From NCBI GenBank assembly GCA_905221605.1, contig CAJNDS010002516.1, positions 62,001-126,000 of the forward strand: a DNA stretch of 64,000 nucleotides. The letters run 5' to 3'. The notes beneath the pieces were generated by a model. The model was not told the origin of the DNA. It saw nothing but the letters and a program-made list of their open reading frames with translations, and ran no database searches. Of this stretch, positions 23,237-35,243 are shown one piece after another. Position numbers and translations under genes: made by a program. The stretch's first letter is position 1, and every line of letters starts with the position of its first letter. Origin of the DNA: Symbiodinium natans. Taxonomy: Eukaryota > Sar > Dinophyceae > Suessiales > Symbiodiniaceae.

Positions 23237-24345
23237 TCAAAACTCAAGAAGCAAAGGATCTTGAACCCCTTGCAGGTGATGACCTCTCAAAGCCCAGATA
23301 TTGTCCCCACCCTTTTTGTGTGCCACGACCGCTTGGGATAACGTGGGTCTGTGACATTGTTCCGCAGGCATCACGCATTCTGGGTGTTCATAAAACGCAC
23401 AAACTCGCAATTGGCTACCCACTTGGCAGTGGAGCTGCTCACACAGCTTCTCGTTGTCCATGGTACTGTGGCACTGTTGGCACGGAGTCTCGAAGACATC
23501 CTTGAAGAATGGTCAGTGGACATGTTGTGCCCTACAGCTACGTTCGCCCACCTTTGAATCGGAGGGACGCTCTGTGACCCAAAGAAGCGCAGCCTCGGCA
23601 GGGCAGACTGGCCTCCGCAGCCTCAGACATCTTCGGCTTCGGCCACAACCCGTGCCTGGGCAGCCATAGTCCGCACCTTTTGTAGCTGTGAGGTTGTTCT
23701 AAAACTCGGCTCCATGTCAAGAGTTGCGTGAATCAGAACACCCACTACGGCATTTGCATTTTTCGGTCGTGCCGTATTGACATGTATTGACCATGGGACT
23801 GAAGCACCTGCGGGAGGTCCTTTTGGATCGGAGCGTTTCAGCATGTCCCCGCCTCAGAAAGGGCATTCTTTAAGTTTCCGGATGACGAACTGCTGGTGTA
23901 GAACCCCAGGCCACCAAACATTGTAAGATCCCTGGAAGAGATTGGGAAACCATTCATTCCAGCTTCGTTTGAGATCGCTCCGTCGAGTTGGAAGTAGTCA
24001 GGCGACGTTTCACATAGTCGCACATACAGTCCGACGAATATGTCTTGCGAGCCAGCGAGCACCCAAGCTTGGCGGCCTCATGCGGACTGTTAATTTCGGA
24101 GCCTGCAGCGCTGTCGAATCCCTTCTCAGTCCCCGTGCTCCTGATGCAAGAACTCCTGATGCAAACGCTGGCCGCAGGCCAACACTGTTCTGGACCGCTT
24201 CGCGCACCAGGTCTTCTGGTTCCACGCCTCCAGGTGCTTGCCACAGCTTCATGTAGTGGCAGCCTATGTAGTGGGCATCTGTCAGAGCGTCGGCATACAT
24301 GCGAATACTTTCAGTACAAGTACTTGAGATCATGTTTCGCTTCCT
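23237..24345 (-). CDS. Candidate minus-strand gene, several exon-like pieces
   Basis: On the minus strand a series of protein-like pieces runs from 24345 down to 23237: MYADALTDAHYIGCHYMKLW..., then LAGSQDIFVGLYVRLC..., then AVVGVLIHATLDMEPSF..., and a Cys/His-rich piece (FETPCQQCHSTMDNEKLC..., AFYEHPECVMPAEQC). They are in different frames, so they would have to be joined by introns or are separated by decay. The plus strand at 23369-23557 (THLAVELLTQLLVVHG...) is also coding-like, so the strand call there is uncertain. No family is recognised; the Cys/His spacing could bind zinc. Confidence 0.3.
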
Positions 24346-27300
24346 TAACCTTCGGAAATGTTGGCTTTTGAGTTTTTCTTGTGGCTGCTGCCCGAATGGT
24401 GTTGGAATGCTCCGCGCAGTCGTGCAGTAGCCCAGGCATTATGCAGAATGTGATTCAGCCAAATGCGTTTAAAATTAGTTCGACTGCAAGTCCGAACACA
24501 GTCCGCCAGCAGGAGAGAGGCAGCGACAGCGACTCCCCCCTAACTTATTTCGGTGTTTTCCGAGGCTCGGCCACACCGAGTCGGGTGTGCGCGCCTTTGG
24601 GCGGACGGCGGGCGCAGAATACTGGGTGCAGCGAAGGCCATGCGAATTGCCATGGAGACCCAAGCCCAAGACTCTGCGATGGAATGGCATTCTGAGTAAC
24701 AGTAAGCCGAAGCAAGACTAGCTATGAGTAGCATCCCGCCTCAGTCGGAGACGCGACATGAAGTTTTCAGCAGGAAGCGCTGTGGAATAAGCAGGGCAGC
24801 GCGGCTCGAAGTGCGCCGTTTGATGAGACCGCAGCTTGCGCGCAGGGGTCCAGAGCAGGCACCCCACGAACGAGGGATGGACTGGCACTTTGACAAGGAG
24901 ATTTTTGTTGTGCAATCCTGGGACTGGGACTACAGTGGGCTTCAAAGACCGCAGCTGGAGCCTGACAACATATGTGTGGTACTCTTGCTTTTTCTTGTTG
25001 TCTCGAGGACGAGGACCTGTGTCGAGCCCAGCTTTCCGTTTCATCTGCGACATGCGCAGTCGGCAACTGACCGCTCCCTGCTCTACGATCAAAGATCACC
25101 GCAAACCATGCTCAAACCACGTGCAAATCCTCCAAAGCCGCATGGTGCTCACCCAAGACCACAGGCAAATCGAGTAGGATTTTGAGATGCATCCTGGCAT
25201 TTGGCGACTTTACATGGCACATGGCTGCATATCAAGGCTTGACCAGAAGGATCTGGTGGTAATGCCGACAGTGGGAACTGTGACCTACTTGAGCAGTGTT
25301 GGCGCCCCACTTGTCGTCCGCATCCTAGACTGACGTTGTTACGGCAACGCGGCAGATGAGAGCAGCTTTCCCCCGATGATGATAAGAGGCAACTCACGCC
25401 TAAATTTGCGCTCAGTCCATGCACTCCTATGAGGTTTTAACCCAGCCGACGCTGGATGAGCGAGGCTTTCCACGGCCTCTTTCAGGCAGTCAGGCAGGGG
25501 CATGGTATGGCGTGGTACATTTCATGTGATTGAGAAGCATGGTCGCTCCACGGCTTCCGAGTAGGGCTGCGCTGCGCCCCAGGTGACCACTTTCCTTACC
25601 CGTCCAGTCTTTGGCCGGCATGCAGCTCGACGGCAGTGCTGGCTTCAACGCAGAGATGCTGCACTGGATGCGAGCAGCATCGCGTACATAGAACAACGTT
25701 CTACATTGTCTTCTACAGGTGGCATTCGATGGCCAGCTGCTTCACGGCTGTCCGGCTGCTCTTGCTGAAGTGGGCGAAAGGCAGCTGGCATGGCAGTGCG
25801 GAGAGTTTTCATGGGTTCGTGCCTGTCTTGAAGAGTGCTTTTCTATCCGGCGCTCTGAGTCCAGTGTTGTCTCACTGTGCACGATGTCCACAGGCCTAGA
25901 AAGACAATCTTGAAGCTTCTAAGAAATCGCCAAGTCCTGAGTTGAATATTTCGGAACATGCGCTGGTGCAGGCTCTCGCTGGTCGTGAACATTTGGTTCG
26001 AGCACAAGCCCTTGGGAGCAGCAACCTTAGTCTTGCCGTGCCGCATCATCCCTAGTGCTGCGCCATGTGCAAAATGTCGTCAAGCAACACGTTGTCGTTC
26101 AAGAAGACACTTCAGCTAAAATCCGAACGGGTCCAAAAGTTTATGAACGAAGTGACCTCACAGCATTCACTCAAGTTTGGCATGAACCTTTCCCGTTTCT
26201 TTTGAACAGAAGAACCTTGTGCACTCCGCGCTGACACTCCAACATCTGGCAAGCTGTCTGCTGTGAAGCCCTCACAATGGAACTGCAAAGCTGCTTGAGG
26301 GGGCTTGCTTGAATCCGTGCCGCTTCCCAGACCATCGCACTCTTTTCAGGGTACAATGCCTCGTGGCGCGAACATGCGTGCGCAAGTTGTGACACATGCA
26401 CGGCACGGCACTTAGGTCCACACTCGGCGCGCCCGCAGTTCATGCCTCAAAAAAGTTCAAGAAACATCTTTCTTTTCATGTTCTACGTTGCAAGTACAAG
26501 AGTCGGCCTGGCTGTCGATGCATGCCACAACAAGAACTACGCTCCCTGCTGTCATTAAAGATATTTCAAGCTACTCAATCACTCAGAGCGTCGAGTCCTG
26601 TTTGGGCATTGCAAGCACTTACAAATGGCACCATTTCTGCAGCTTTCTGCAGAAAGCGCCTGTGCACAACTTTTGCTCCGCCACAAAGTCAACGATGTGC
26701 ATGGCAGCCGCAAGAATACTCTGAAGGTCACCCTAAATCACCTAAACGGACTTCCGCGAGCATGCAATGGCCAATCTGCTAAGTTCTGAGCGGCACAGAA
26801 TCAGCGGAATCCAAACTCAATCACGAAAGCTACTGAGCTCCCTCAAGCTCGCAGTCGTTGTCGTTTCCCATCTCTCTTGCTGCAGGTCTCCACTGCCAGG
26901 GCGACCAGTTCTGACCTCCAAACACAGGCTTCGAATGGTTTCTCAGCAGAACTGTTAGTTTCGAAGACAGGCGCTGCTTGAGTCGTGCTGACATTTTGGC
27001 TGGGAGGAACGAGAGGAACTGCTGTCAACTTCCGCGCCTTTGAAACCGATCCATCAAGAGGCTCGTGGCATCGGCATATTGCGGGCAGCTCACTGGTCCA
27101 TTTGAGCCATCTCCCATTTAAGGATACGCTAGGAGGCACTCTCCGCCACGGCTTCCTTTCAGCATCGCTTGTTCACGTGCCACGCAGAAAGGCTCCTTCA
27201 GCTGGTGGACGAGTCCTCGCCGTAGACTTTGGACCTTGGCGCGTGGGGAACTTGGCAGATGAAGGCCGCCTATGGGCAGAACCACAAGTCAGCCAGGTTC

Positions 27301-28382
27301 AAGCACAACAGAACCAGAGGAGTACACCTTAAATCCCACACCCCAGGGGTGTTGGCTCACACCGTCCGGTCCCGTAGGCGATAACATCTTGTTTCCCTGT
27401 CATTTTGACTGGAGCATACTGAGATGCGCGTGCACCCGATGTCGCTTGCGGCCATACGTCAGATCTGGCAAAAACGATGCAGCAGCGCGCCGCGCATGCC
27501 AGTAGCATGGGATCGCAAACCAACTCAGTCTGCATAAAGGCTAAAGCACTTGGAGTAGAGGTCAATGGTGGCCATTGCTGGTAGAAGGTGTAGCAGTAGA
27601 GTTCAGGGTCTTGATGCCAGCTGTTGTATGCAATGTGGCGAAGCTGAGATCAGCGGGCTGCGGATTCCCGCTGAGCTCCAGGCACTGCCTGGAACAGAGA
27701 ATCGGGTTAACGGGATTGACGGGTGTAGCCCCTCACTCATGCTCTGAGTCTTGAGCCCCTTGGCAAATGGAGGAGCCAGGAGGCAGCCCATGTGCTGTAC
27801 ACCATTCCGTGGACCAGGCAAGCTTGTTGAATTTGCTACTGGCAGTCGCAGCTGCACCTGTCCACGGGGCTTAAGTCGGTGCACTCGGTACATGTGCACA
27901 GTTGCAGTTCAAGAAGCTGTGCCTGTACATGACCCACAGGAGTGAGTAATGCAGGGAGCTCCGGGAAGGTCTTTGGGCTGAGGTTCTTCGGACCACTCGC
28001 AGCACTACTTGCATCTTGCAGGGCCAACTCGTCCTTGCAGGTTCAGGTCGCACTGCCAACCGCAATGTGTGGAACGAGGTTTGGGCCTCGGTGATGGCGG
28101 GTGGAGACAGTGGAGATGGGCGTCACTGACAAGCTGGAACTCTTCACCTCAACCATCGTGTCAAGAGCCTCAAAAGTAAGCCAATCCCCCTCGGCTGTAA
28201 ATGCCGGAACAGTACGGGGGTACCCCCTTTCCGGCAATTAGGTTTCGGCAGCTATGGTTTTTCACTGTCGTTTGCGTCTGTGAGGGGCTCGTGCTGGGTC
28301 TCGATGGGCGGGGGTCGAGAATTGCCTTCGGCATTTTCCAACCCCTACCCTTAGTCCAAGGGGGATGTACGCCAATGCTGTC
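24346..28382. other. Gene-poor stretch with isolated candidate exons
   Basis: The best single piece is 25720-25900 (+), about 60 codons (VAFDGQLLHGCPAALAEVG...) behind a TTCTACAG acceptor. A minus-strand piece at 26843-27139 also has protein-like composition. Neither has recognisable motifs. A GGGGGTACCCCC palindrome lies at 28218-28229. Confidence 0.3.
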
Positions 28383-28690
28383 GTCAGTTTCGTGAGCACC
28401 TGAAGGATCACTCGGACTACTGTGTAAACCCAGATTTGGACGCCTTTGCCTGTGTCCTTGTGATGAAAGGTCGCGCAGAGGTCGCGGTGCGCGGCAAAGG
28501 CCAGGGCCTCAGGGGACGAAGCTTGCGATGTTTTGGCTCGTTGCGGGGTGCCCACATGGACAGATGGAGAGCATGCAGAGCATGGGAGCCCCGCACTGCC
28601 CCACATGAAACGAAGGACGCGATCTCGGTGAACTCCTGGGCCAGAATCTCATTTGAGTGCTCGGAAAGAGTGGAGGGGAAGGGAGGGGGG
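28383..28690 (+). CDS. Candidate exon upstream of the membrane-protein gene
   Basis: The frame reads CRQFREHLKDHSDYC (a C-x7-H-x3-H-x2-C spacing, so possibly metal-binding) followed by DAFACVLVMKGRAEVAVRG. It lies directly in front of the 741-codon gene and on the same strand, so it may be an upstream exon of it. The second half becomes low-complexity and is probably beyond the exon end. This is inference from composition. Confidence 0.25.
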
Positions 28691-28710
28691 GGTGAAAAAG
28701 TGATAGCAGG

Positions 28711-30936
28711 ATGTGCACAACAGAGGCAGTTTTTCTCTCAAAGGTCCAGTTTGGGAGTCTTGGGGGCCATTGGGGGCCACTGGGGGTCTGGATGGTGTGG
28801 TACAACTACAGCAATGCCCTCAACGCTCTGTCCTTGGCCCTCTCGGGCCTTGCGTACAACCGCGACACTTTCGCAGATTCCGTTGCAATGCAGCAGAATC
28901 AGATGTACCAGGAGAAAAATTATCATATTACCTGGATTGCGTCTGTGCGCGAGGAGATGCGAGACTTTTTGACAATTTTTTTGGGGAAGCTGCAGAACAC
29001 TGGCGTGCTCAACACGCTCCTGTTTGGAATCTCAACAGCATTTCTTTGTGAGGGCGAGCTGGACAGTGAGGCCCCAGATGCACTGGTATACGCGTACTAC
29101 AGCTCTCTGATTGTCAGCATGCTGTACTTCGGCTGCTCCATCCTGTTCTGCTTCATTGGGGTATCAAGTGCATATGCTGAAAGTCGAAGGTTTTTGCTCA
29201 AGTTCGTGCCCGATGTTCACGACGCCTACAACTTCGACTACATCGCTCAGCTCCTTGAGTGGGAGGGCAAGGGCGAGGCCTTGCGTGTCCCCTTTGCCAT
29301 GGAACCCAGCCGCTTAGCAGACAGGAGGGAGCGAAGAAACAAGGAGGCCAAGGAAGCCAAGGGCGTATCCGCGAGGTTAGAGCCTGACGACTTCTACGAG
29401 CGCTTCGATGGCATGATGAGAGACTTCAACGAGCCCACGAGGGTGGATTACCTCCGCAAGGGTGGGACCAACACCCACTTTTGGGGCGTGAACCCAAGCA
29501 GCGCTGACTGCGAGGAGATGGGAGAACGGCCACTGGAGGATAGCTTCTACGAGATTATCGGCAGGTACAACTTGCTTTGGGAGCCCTGCTCAATGGCAAG
29601 CCACAACTCAATGATGCTAGGCGTTTTCATGCTGTGTCAAAGCTTCGCGTATTTCCTAATCGGACGACACATGAGCCGATCAATCCCGGACCGACTGGGC
29701 ATGTATGTGACCATGACCGTTGTGGGGCTTGCCTTTGCAGGACGCTTCTCTCGGCTTCTGACAGTGAAGTCTGATGTCCTCAATGGTCAGCAAGTGGAAG
29801 AAGACTGCCTCGATCGAGCGCACAAGCTAAAACACTGGGTTCTGAAGCTATTGATGCTTGTTGGACCAGCTCTGGTGATAAGCGGCATCTTTTTCCGAGA
29901 CAGCACCTTGCTGCTACTGGGCTATGTGACCCATGGAACTTTCCATGCCTACTTGGCCTTTTTTCTTGCCCGGTCTTTCCCCAGCCCACCAAAGCATCAG
30001 GGTCTGCCGCCGCCACGGCCGGAGAAGCTGAGGCAACTGGCCCGGGGCAAGGGTTTTGGCGGCGACAAAGAGAGTGATCCTGGGCTTGAGGCACGGGAGT
30101 CTCCAGAGCCTATGCTTCGCCAGCTCCTCTTCCAGAGCGAGAAGAAGTCTGTACAGACCGCCGTGTTCATGAAGAGGCTCCTCCTAAAGAGCCACATCGT
30201 AGCTATCCTGCCCTGGTCTTGGCTGGCCGTGGGTGCCTGGCAGTCTATGCCGGCTCCGGCCAGCAGGGATTCGGAGGTCGATGCCACAGAGGTGAACTTG
30301 ACCTGGTCGTCCGATGCCTTCTTCAGTGCCCATGCCATGAGCTGCTCGCAGGATGGTCGTGTCTGGCTTGCCAGTGAAGATGGAGTGTTTCAGATCGCAA
30401 GTGGCGCAGGCGGCGGCGCAGTGGAGAGTGTCGATTGTCCCGACCTGCCCGTGGATGAGAGTGTGCGGGACATCACTGTTCGGTGTTCTGAATCAGGCTG
30501 CTGGCCGGTAGTTCTGGGAAAGAGCAGCAGGCTCTACAGCTGCAACCCGGAGCCTGATGAGGCCGTTATTTCCCTCACGGGTCTCTTGGGCGTCTCTGGC
30601 GTTGCGTTCGCAAACGAGGGCTTCTACGTCCGAAAGAACGACAGAATTCTGCACATACCCAGCCGAAAGTCAGTGGCTCGTCCCCTCCCTGGCCTCGTTG
30701 GCTTCGACATCCTTCCGAACGCTGAGGCAGACGATGTCTTCCTTTTCTCAGAGGACAAGGTGGCATCTGTCCAGCGAAGGAGTGCAACAGGCAACGAGCT
30801 GCAAACGTGGGTGTTGCCTTCAGAGCTGTCTCCCTTGCGCGCTGCTTGCGCGATGAATCGCACCACAGTGCTCGCTGTGGTGCAGGATGCAAGCTCAGAA
30901 GACCACCCGCGGCTCTTTCGCTTCCATTTAAACTAA
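28711..30936 (+). CDS. Multipass membrane protein with a soluble beta-rich C-terminal domain, family unknown
   Basis: A 741-codon uninterrupted frame. Predicted membrane helices by hydrophobicity are ~97-114, 126-150, 300-318, 328-346, 376-396, 398-421 and 493-511. Between helices 2 and 3 is a long charged loop with a basic RRERRNKEAKEAK patch (~205-217). Residues ~520-741 are hydrophilic and beta-rich with DGRVWLASEDGVF and similar strands plus several Cys, suggesting a propeller-like domain on the other side of the membrane. The true start may be the Met at 28 (nt 28792), where the clearly conserved-looking sequence (MVWYNYSNALNALSL) begins; the first 27 residues are Gly/Trp-rich and resemble translated upstream sequence. 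The gene ends at TAA 30934-30936. I do not recognise an enzyme or transporter signature. Large orphan membrane proteins like this are common in dinoflagellates. Confidence 0.85.
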   Translation: MCTTEAVFLSKVQFGSLGGHWGPLGVWMVWYNYSNALNALSLALSGLAYNRDTFADSVAMQQNQMYQEKNYHITWIASVREEMRDFLTIFLGKLQNTGVLNTLLFGISTAFLCEGELDSEAPDALVYAYYSSLIVSMLYFGCSILFCFIGVSSAYAESRRFLLKFVPDVHDAYNFDYIAQLLEWEGKGEALRVPFAMEPSRLADRRERRNKEAKEAKGVSARLEPDDFYERFDGMMRDFNEPTRVDYLRKGGTNTHFWGVNPSSADCEEMGERPLEDSFYEIIGRYNLLWEPCSMASHNSMMLGVFMLCQSFAYFLIGRHMSRSIPDRLGMYVTMTVVGLAFAGRFSRLLTVKSDVLNGQQVEEDCLDRAHKLKHWVLKLLMLVGPALVISGIFFRDSTLLLLGYVTHGTFHAYLAFFLARSFPSPPKHQGLPPPRPEKLRQLARGKGFGGDKESDPGLEARESPEPMLRQLLFQSEKKSVQTAVFMKRLLLKSHIVAILPWSWLAVGAWQSMPAPASRDSEVDATEVNLTWSSDAFFSAHAMSCSQDGRVWLASEDGVFQIASGAGGGAVESVDCPDLPVDESVRDITVRCSESGCWPVVLGKSSRLYSCNPEPDEAVISLTGLLGVSGVAFANEGFYVRKNDRILHIPSRKSVARPLPGLVGFDILPNAEADDVFLFSEDKVASVQRRSATGNELQTWVLPSELSPLRAACAMNRTTVLAVVQDASSEDHPRLFRFHLN

Positions 30937-32700
30937 TTCAATACAGAGTGCTTTCAGTAAATCTCTCAAGCCTTTTACCGCCATCGCACGACGCGGGTTT
31001 GCGCGTGTTGCGACATTCCTGGAAGTCCCCTAAGCCAAGGATCCAGCTACCAAGCACGCTTTCACTATGTTTCAATCCTGGTGACCTGATCCTTAGTTGT
31101 CGTCTCATTGGACAAAGCGGCAAGCCTAGCTGGAGCCTTCAGGGATCTTGCTTTTGCTATTTCTTGAACCTCGTCGACCCCAACTCAGAAGTTATTAAGG
31201 GACCGGTGAAGGTATGGTCCAGCGGAACGGAGCAAAGCTGCAAACCTGGAGCCTGGAGGATCGCTCGGAATGAGTGAGCAAAGGTGTATCATGGTGTATC
31301 TCTCAATGGCGTAGAGTCGTTAAAGGACACTAAGACCCACACACTTTACACTTAGACGGGCTGGCGCGGAGCTGCGAGCCGGGAGTCTCCTGGAGAAGGG
31401 GTGAACACCATGCGGGGGGTACCACCGTTCACGGAAAGGGTATGGAGCATGTCTCTTGCAGAGCAACGCAGTGGTGCTGGGAACTAAGGTACCAAGCCGA
31501 GGAGGACTCCACAAGGTGGCGTTGCGATTCAAAGAAAAGGGCGCGAACTCCCGAAGTGCTAAAGCGATCGGTTGCGCTGTGCAGCGTGCTGCGCGTGATT
31601 GTAGAGAGGTAGGGCGAGCGGCTCAAGGAATGACTCGCATTCCGAGAAGACCGGGAGGTCAGCATCCATTCCATTGGACAGCGATGGATAATCCCACCTA
31701 CTGCCACTTCAAACATCAACATGATGCTTGTCAAGTAGCCCCCGGCAGTATCCTCGCTGTTCTCCCTGCCCGGCAAGCGAAACCTGATTCTCTGAGAGGG
31801 CAAAGGCCTCAACATCGCCGGCTCAGCTCCAACGAGGTGCCACAAGGCGTGATCCGACGGCTCTTTCGGCACTATTTTTTGCAGTGTTTGCAATGTTACG
31901 AGGTCGCTGCAGTCGTGTCCAGTCATTGGCTTTGCTGGAGCCATCTGAGTTGATGTGGGAGGCCAAAGTTCCTGGCACCACCCTTTGGCGTCAAGATGGC
32001 CGGGCTGCCACAAGGGTTGTTGGGCTTGTTGGGAGTGTAGGGCCTGTACCCGTGCAATCCTGTGCGTGCCGCGAGCCAGTCCGGCAGCTTGATGGGACGT
32101 AACTGGAGTGTTGTTGCGGTCTTGATTTTCGTTCGAGGGACGTTAAAGCAACTTACCAGATAGTGCCAAAAGCAGCTAGTACGCAGCTGCATTCTTGTGT
32201 TTGGACAGGCGCCGTCAAACCAGCACCGCTGCCTGGACTGGCTGTCTGAAGCGACTGCCAGGCACCACATCTTGTGGGGAGGGCACGGCGTGTGGCAGTG
32301 CATGAGTGAGGAACGGAGAGAGACTGAGCTGAAATTCCATAGCTGTCCTGGAAGCATCGGGCGTGGATGCCCAAGCCTAGTCTGTGCGTGTGCAAGTTGC
32401 GGTGCCATTTTCTGGGTTCACGTCATGCCTGTGAACGTTGGGGCCCCGAAGCCTCAACGCTCAACCCTGAAGGCCTGAACCCAGAGTCCCCAAATCTTAC
32501 CTTCTGAAAACCCTGAACCCACCAGCCTGAAGCCAAAGGCCTTATCCATCCTAATTCAGAATGCGGGGCCCACCCCACTCCCCCAAAACCCAACAATAGA
32601 GTGGTCCACCCAAAGCTTGTTCAAGCCCAAAGACCCTACAATCCGAGAGACAGCCTCCCAGTAGCAGAGGGAGAGGGTCCAGCTCTAGCATCAAGTCGCT
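30937..32700. other. Stretch without a supported gene
   Basis: Both strands at 31429-32400 contain open frames of 150-195 codons that shadow each other; none has a domain. A minus-strand WFDGACPN near 32190-32215 superficially recalls RNase H but the rest does not follow (see rejected items). From about 32440 to 32650 the plus strand has CCTGAACCC/AAACCCTGAA-type motifs, a strongly decayed complement of TTTAGGG-like sequence. Confidence 0.4.
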
Positions 32701-33188
32701 TGCTCCTTGCAGTCTAATACTGGTGCGGCAAGACGACTACGAGTTGGAAGACCTGCGCAAGGATCCAATGATGTTTTAGGCTGGTACGAGGAACTTCTGC
32801 ATTCGTATGTTTGCGGAGAGGACGTTCTGAAACGACGAGATACCGCCATCCTTGCTTGTGCTGTGGAGATTCTGGTCTCCGTCGATTCCTTACGTGCAGT
32901 GTGCAGCCGCAGATAGAGGACTCGCCGTCAGCATGCTGATAGCGAGGTTGCGAGCATGGCTCTGTACGACATCAGGAGGAGCATAATTGTTCCCATCGCA
33001 AATACGGCCTGAGCCTTACCCTAGAACCGTCCCAAAAATCTCATAAGGCTAGACCCGACTTCCTGCGCCATTGATTCTCCTGCTTAGACTCATTGCTCGG
33101 CTGCTGTACTTACTTTTGGTTAGTAGGGAATGGGGGAATGAGGTACCCTTTAGAGTCCCTTAAAGGGCAGAACCAACTGCAAGCTTAG
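32701..33188. other. Possible small exons in front of the 33.2 kb exon
   Basis: After CTCCTTGCAG the frame reads SLILVRQDDYELEDLRKDPM and then stops, which is typical of a short exon. A second frame in 32775-32916 (LGWYEELLHSYVCGED...) could be the next piece. Neither is long enough to assign. Confidence 0.3.
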
Positions 33189-33423
33189 GTTCTGGCCATC
33201 CTTGCAAGCATTGGCCTCTTTGGGGCCCTGGCCCTTCAGCTGCCCAAGATCCAGGTGACCTTCAGTAGCTTCAGCGGCAGGAACCCAGAAGCCCTCCACA
33301 ATGCCTACAGGGGCTCCACGTACATCTCAGCAACTGTTCGGTTGGGAGGCATAGTTAGGAGGGAGCAGCTGAGCTCTGAACAAGTCAGCGAAAGCATTGT
33401 CTGCCGTGGCCCAGAAAAGCACT
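33189..33423 (+). CDS. Candidate exon: hydrophobic segment plus soluble tail
   Basis: There is no start codon in this frame, only an acceptor-like GCTTAG immediately before. The 78 codons begin with a membrane-helix or signal-anchor-like stretch (VLAILASIGLFGALALQL), continue as a soluble segment (KIQVTFSSFSGRNPEAL...) and close with TAG at 33421-33423. Codon use is GC-ending like the long host genes. The downstream border is not clear, so the stop may be read-through into an intron. No family is recognised. Confidence 0.45.
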
Positions 33424-34684
33424 AGAGCGGCAGCTTGTTTAGAGCGACAGTGGGCAGCCATGAATGCCTGCAGCAGTAGTTGCGCAAGGGTTTTGCAGAT
33501 TCAGTTCTTACATGATCTGCGTGATTAGCGCATGTTTTGTGCAGGTGAGGCTTGGTTAGCGGAGGGTTGAGTTTATGACCAGCCATGATGACTCCAGAAC
33601 CATATGCCAGCTATGATCATACATTCAGCTTAACCTTTGCAAGCCATGTCATACTGTGCATTTCGTGCTGCAACTTCGCATGGTGCAAGTTTGTTGCTGA
33701 TGTGTTGGAAAGACGCGCTTTATTTTGGAGATTTTTCGGCATGATTGTGAACCTGCGTATCGATTGGACAAGCTCGTGTTGCAGCGTCTGCGATTCATTC
33801 GTTGCTGCCCAGAGGAAATGCGAGCTACTGGGGGGAGGGGGGGACTCATACTCAGCATCGACAGTTGGCCCTGGCACTTCAGAACAGGACCTGGCACTGA
33901 CTCAAGCTACAGTCGCTAGCCGCAAGATGCCATTGCATCAGCACATGAAGCGGAGACATTGGAGTCTTGCCATGGGGCAGCAAAAGCGTCAGCAGGTTGA
34001 CTTTAGCAAGAGTGTTCCAGAACAAGTGAAAGCATCGTTGGCTTGGACGACCGCTTCGAATCTGGTCTCAGTCGGCACATTTGTCTGTCAGACACACATA
34101 CCGAATAGTCTTCCAGCATCGACGTCTCCATAGATTTCCGCTCGGACGATCGCAGAGTCGGGGCTATAAGACTTCGGCGTCTGCGAGGTTTTTAGGGTAG
34201 ATTTCCGGATACATGGGTTCCGGGCTTGCATGGACTGATGTTGTGTGCAACAAAGCTGACCCGTTTGGAGGTACATGGCGTTGTGACTACGGGCTTGCTC
34301 ATCGCATGCTTGGTGAACTTCGTCTGTGAGGCTTTTCGCTGGGATGTTCATGTTGTTGAGCGTGTGCTCAGTCAGGTCCTAGTGCATCAGGCAATGCCAA
34401 GGAATCTTGTGACAAGAAAGGAAAAGACCTCACAGCCTATGTTGCCTTCGAAGCAGAAGAGCCCAGTGTCTCCGCATGTCTAGAGATGCTCACATTCGAC
34501 AGGCTCTGCTAACCAATGCGGGCATGGGAACGGACACGTTGCCGGGATGGCTCGTGCTCTTGTTCCTTTTGGCCCGGTGGCCAAGCATTGAGCCGCTTGA
34601 GCCTGTCACACTTACGGAGTCTGAACGGACTGCTGCAGTCCTGAGGGCTGAGGGCGAAGGGCAAGTGCTCTGGTATTTCCCCAG
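33424..34684. other. Probable intron/exon mosaic, borders unresolved
   Basis: Coding-like fragments on the plus strand include 33730-33840 (IFRHDCEPAYRLDKLVLQR...) and 34524-34680 (GMGTDTLPGWLVLLFLLA..., then TLTESERTAAVLRAEGEG). I cannot join them in phase. Confidence 0.3.
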
Positions 34685-34873
34685 GTACCGTACAGCATCA
34701 ACCTGGCTTGCTCCATTCTGAGCGTGATGCTCGGCCCGGAACTCGAGCAACTCGCAACGATGATGGCAGTGCACAGGGGGATCGGCACAATCGGGGAAAG
34801 CAGGCTTCTGAAGCCGCTCCTCAAAGGAACTGTGAGCCCATACCTGGACTGCTCGTCCCAAAGGAACATCTGA
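34685..34873 (+). CDS. Candidate last exon, unknown protein
   Basis: A pyrimidine-rich TATTTCCCCAG precedes it. The frame VPYSINLACSILSVMLGPEL, then LATMMAVHRGIGTIGESRLL, runs to TGA at 34871-34873. The mixture of hydrophobic and charged positions is protein-like, while the overlapping frames are Ser/Pro/Arg-rich as expected for shadows. It may belong with the 33.2 kb exon. Function unknown. Confidence 0.4.
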   Translation, partial: VPYSINLACSILSVMLGPELEQLATMMAVHRGIGTIGESRLLKPLLKGTVSPYLDCSSQRNI

Positions 34874-35243
34874 ACAGCAGGAAGAAGGCCTCACACCAGA
34901 AAGAATTGTTGAAAGCAGTTGCTAGCCGCTAGCCTTCCTTGCTAGCATCATTGAGTTTCATCATGTTCTCCAAAAGGAATCTGAGTCACTGAGTCACTCA
35001 CTCAGCATTTATACCGGTAGTTCTGCAGAAGGCAGAGCTTGAAGATGTAGTAGTCATTCCTCCCTAAAACCTCTCGACTCAACCATTCACTCAACCATTT
35101 TTCAATCTTAAACCTTACAGCCTGAACCCACAACCTTGCAAGCTCCAAGCTCGCCTCCTCTTTCAGGCCCTCAGCTTGCTCTGCATCCCTGTGCACGAAT
35201 ATGAGCCTTGCCCCCCGGCAAACTAACAGTAGGATCTTCTCAG

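Noticed and set aside
31923-32408. Minus-strand WFDGACPN resembling an RNase H motif
   Set aside because: The Glu and further Asp motifs do not follow, and the frame becomes Pro/Lys-rich without fold-like pattern.
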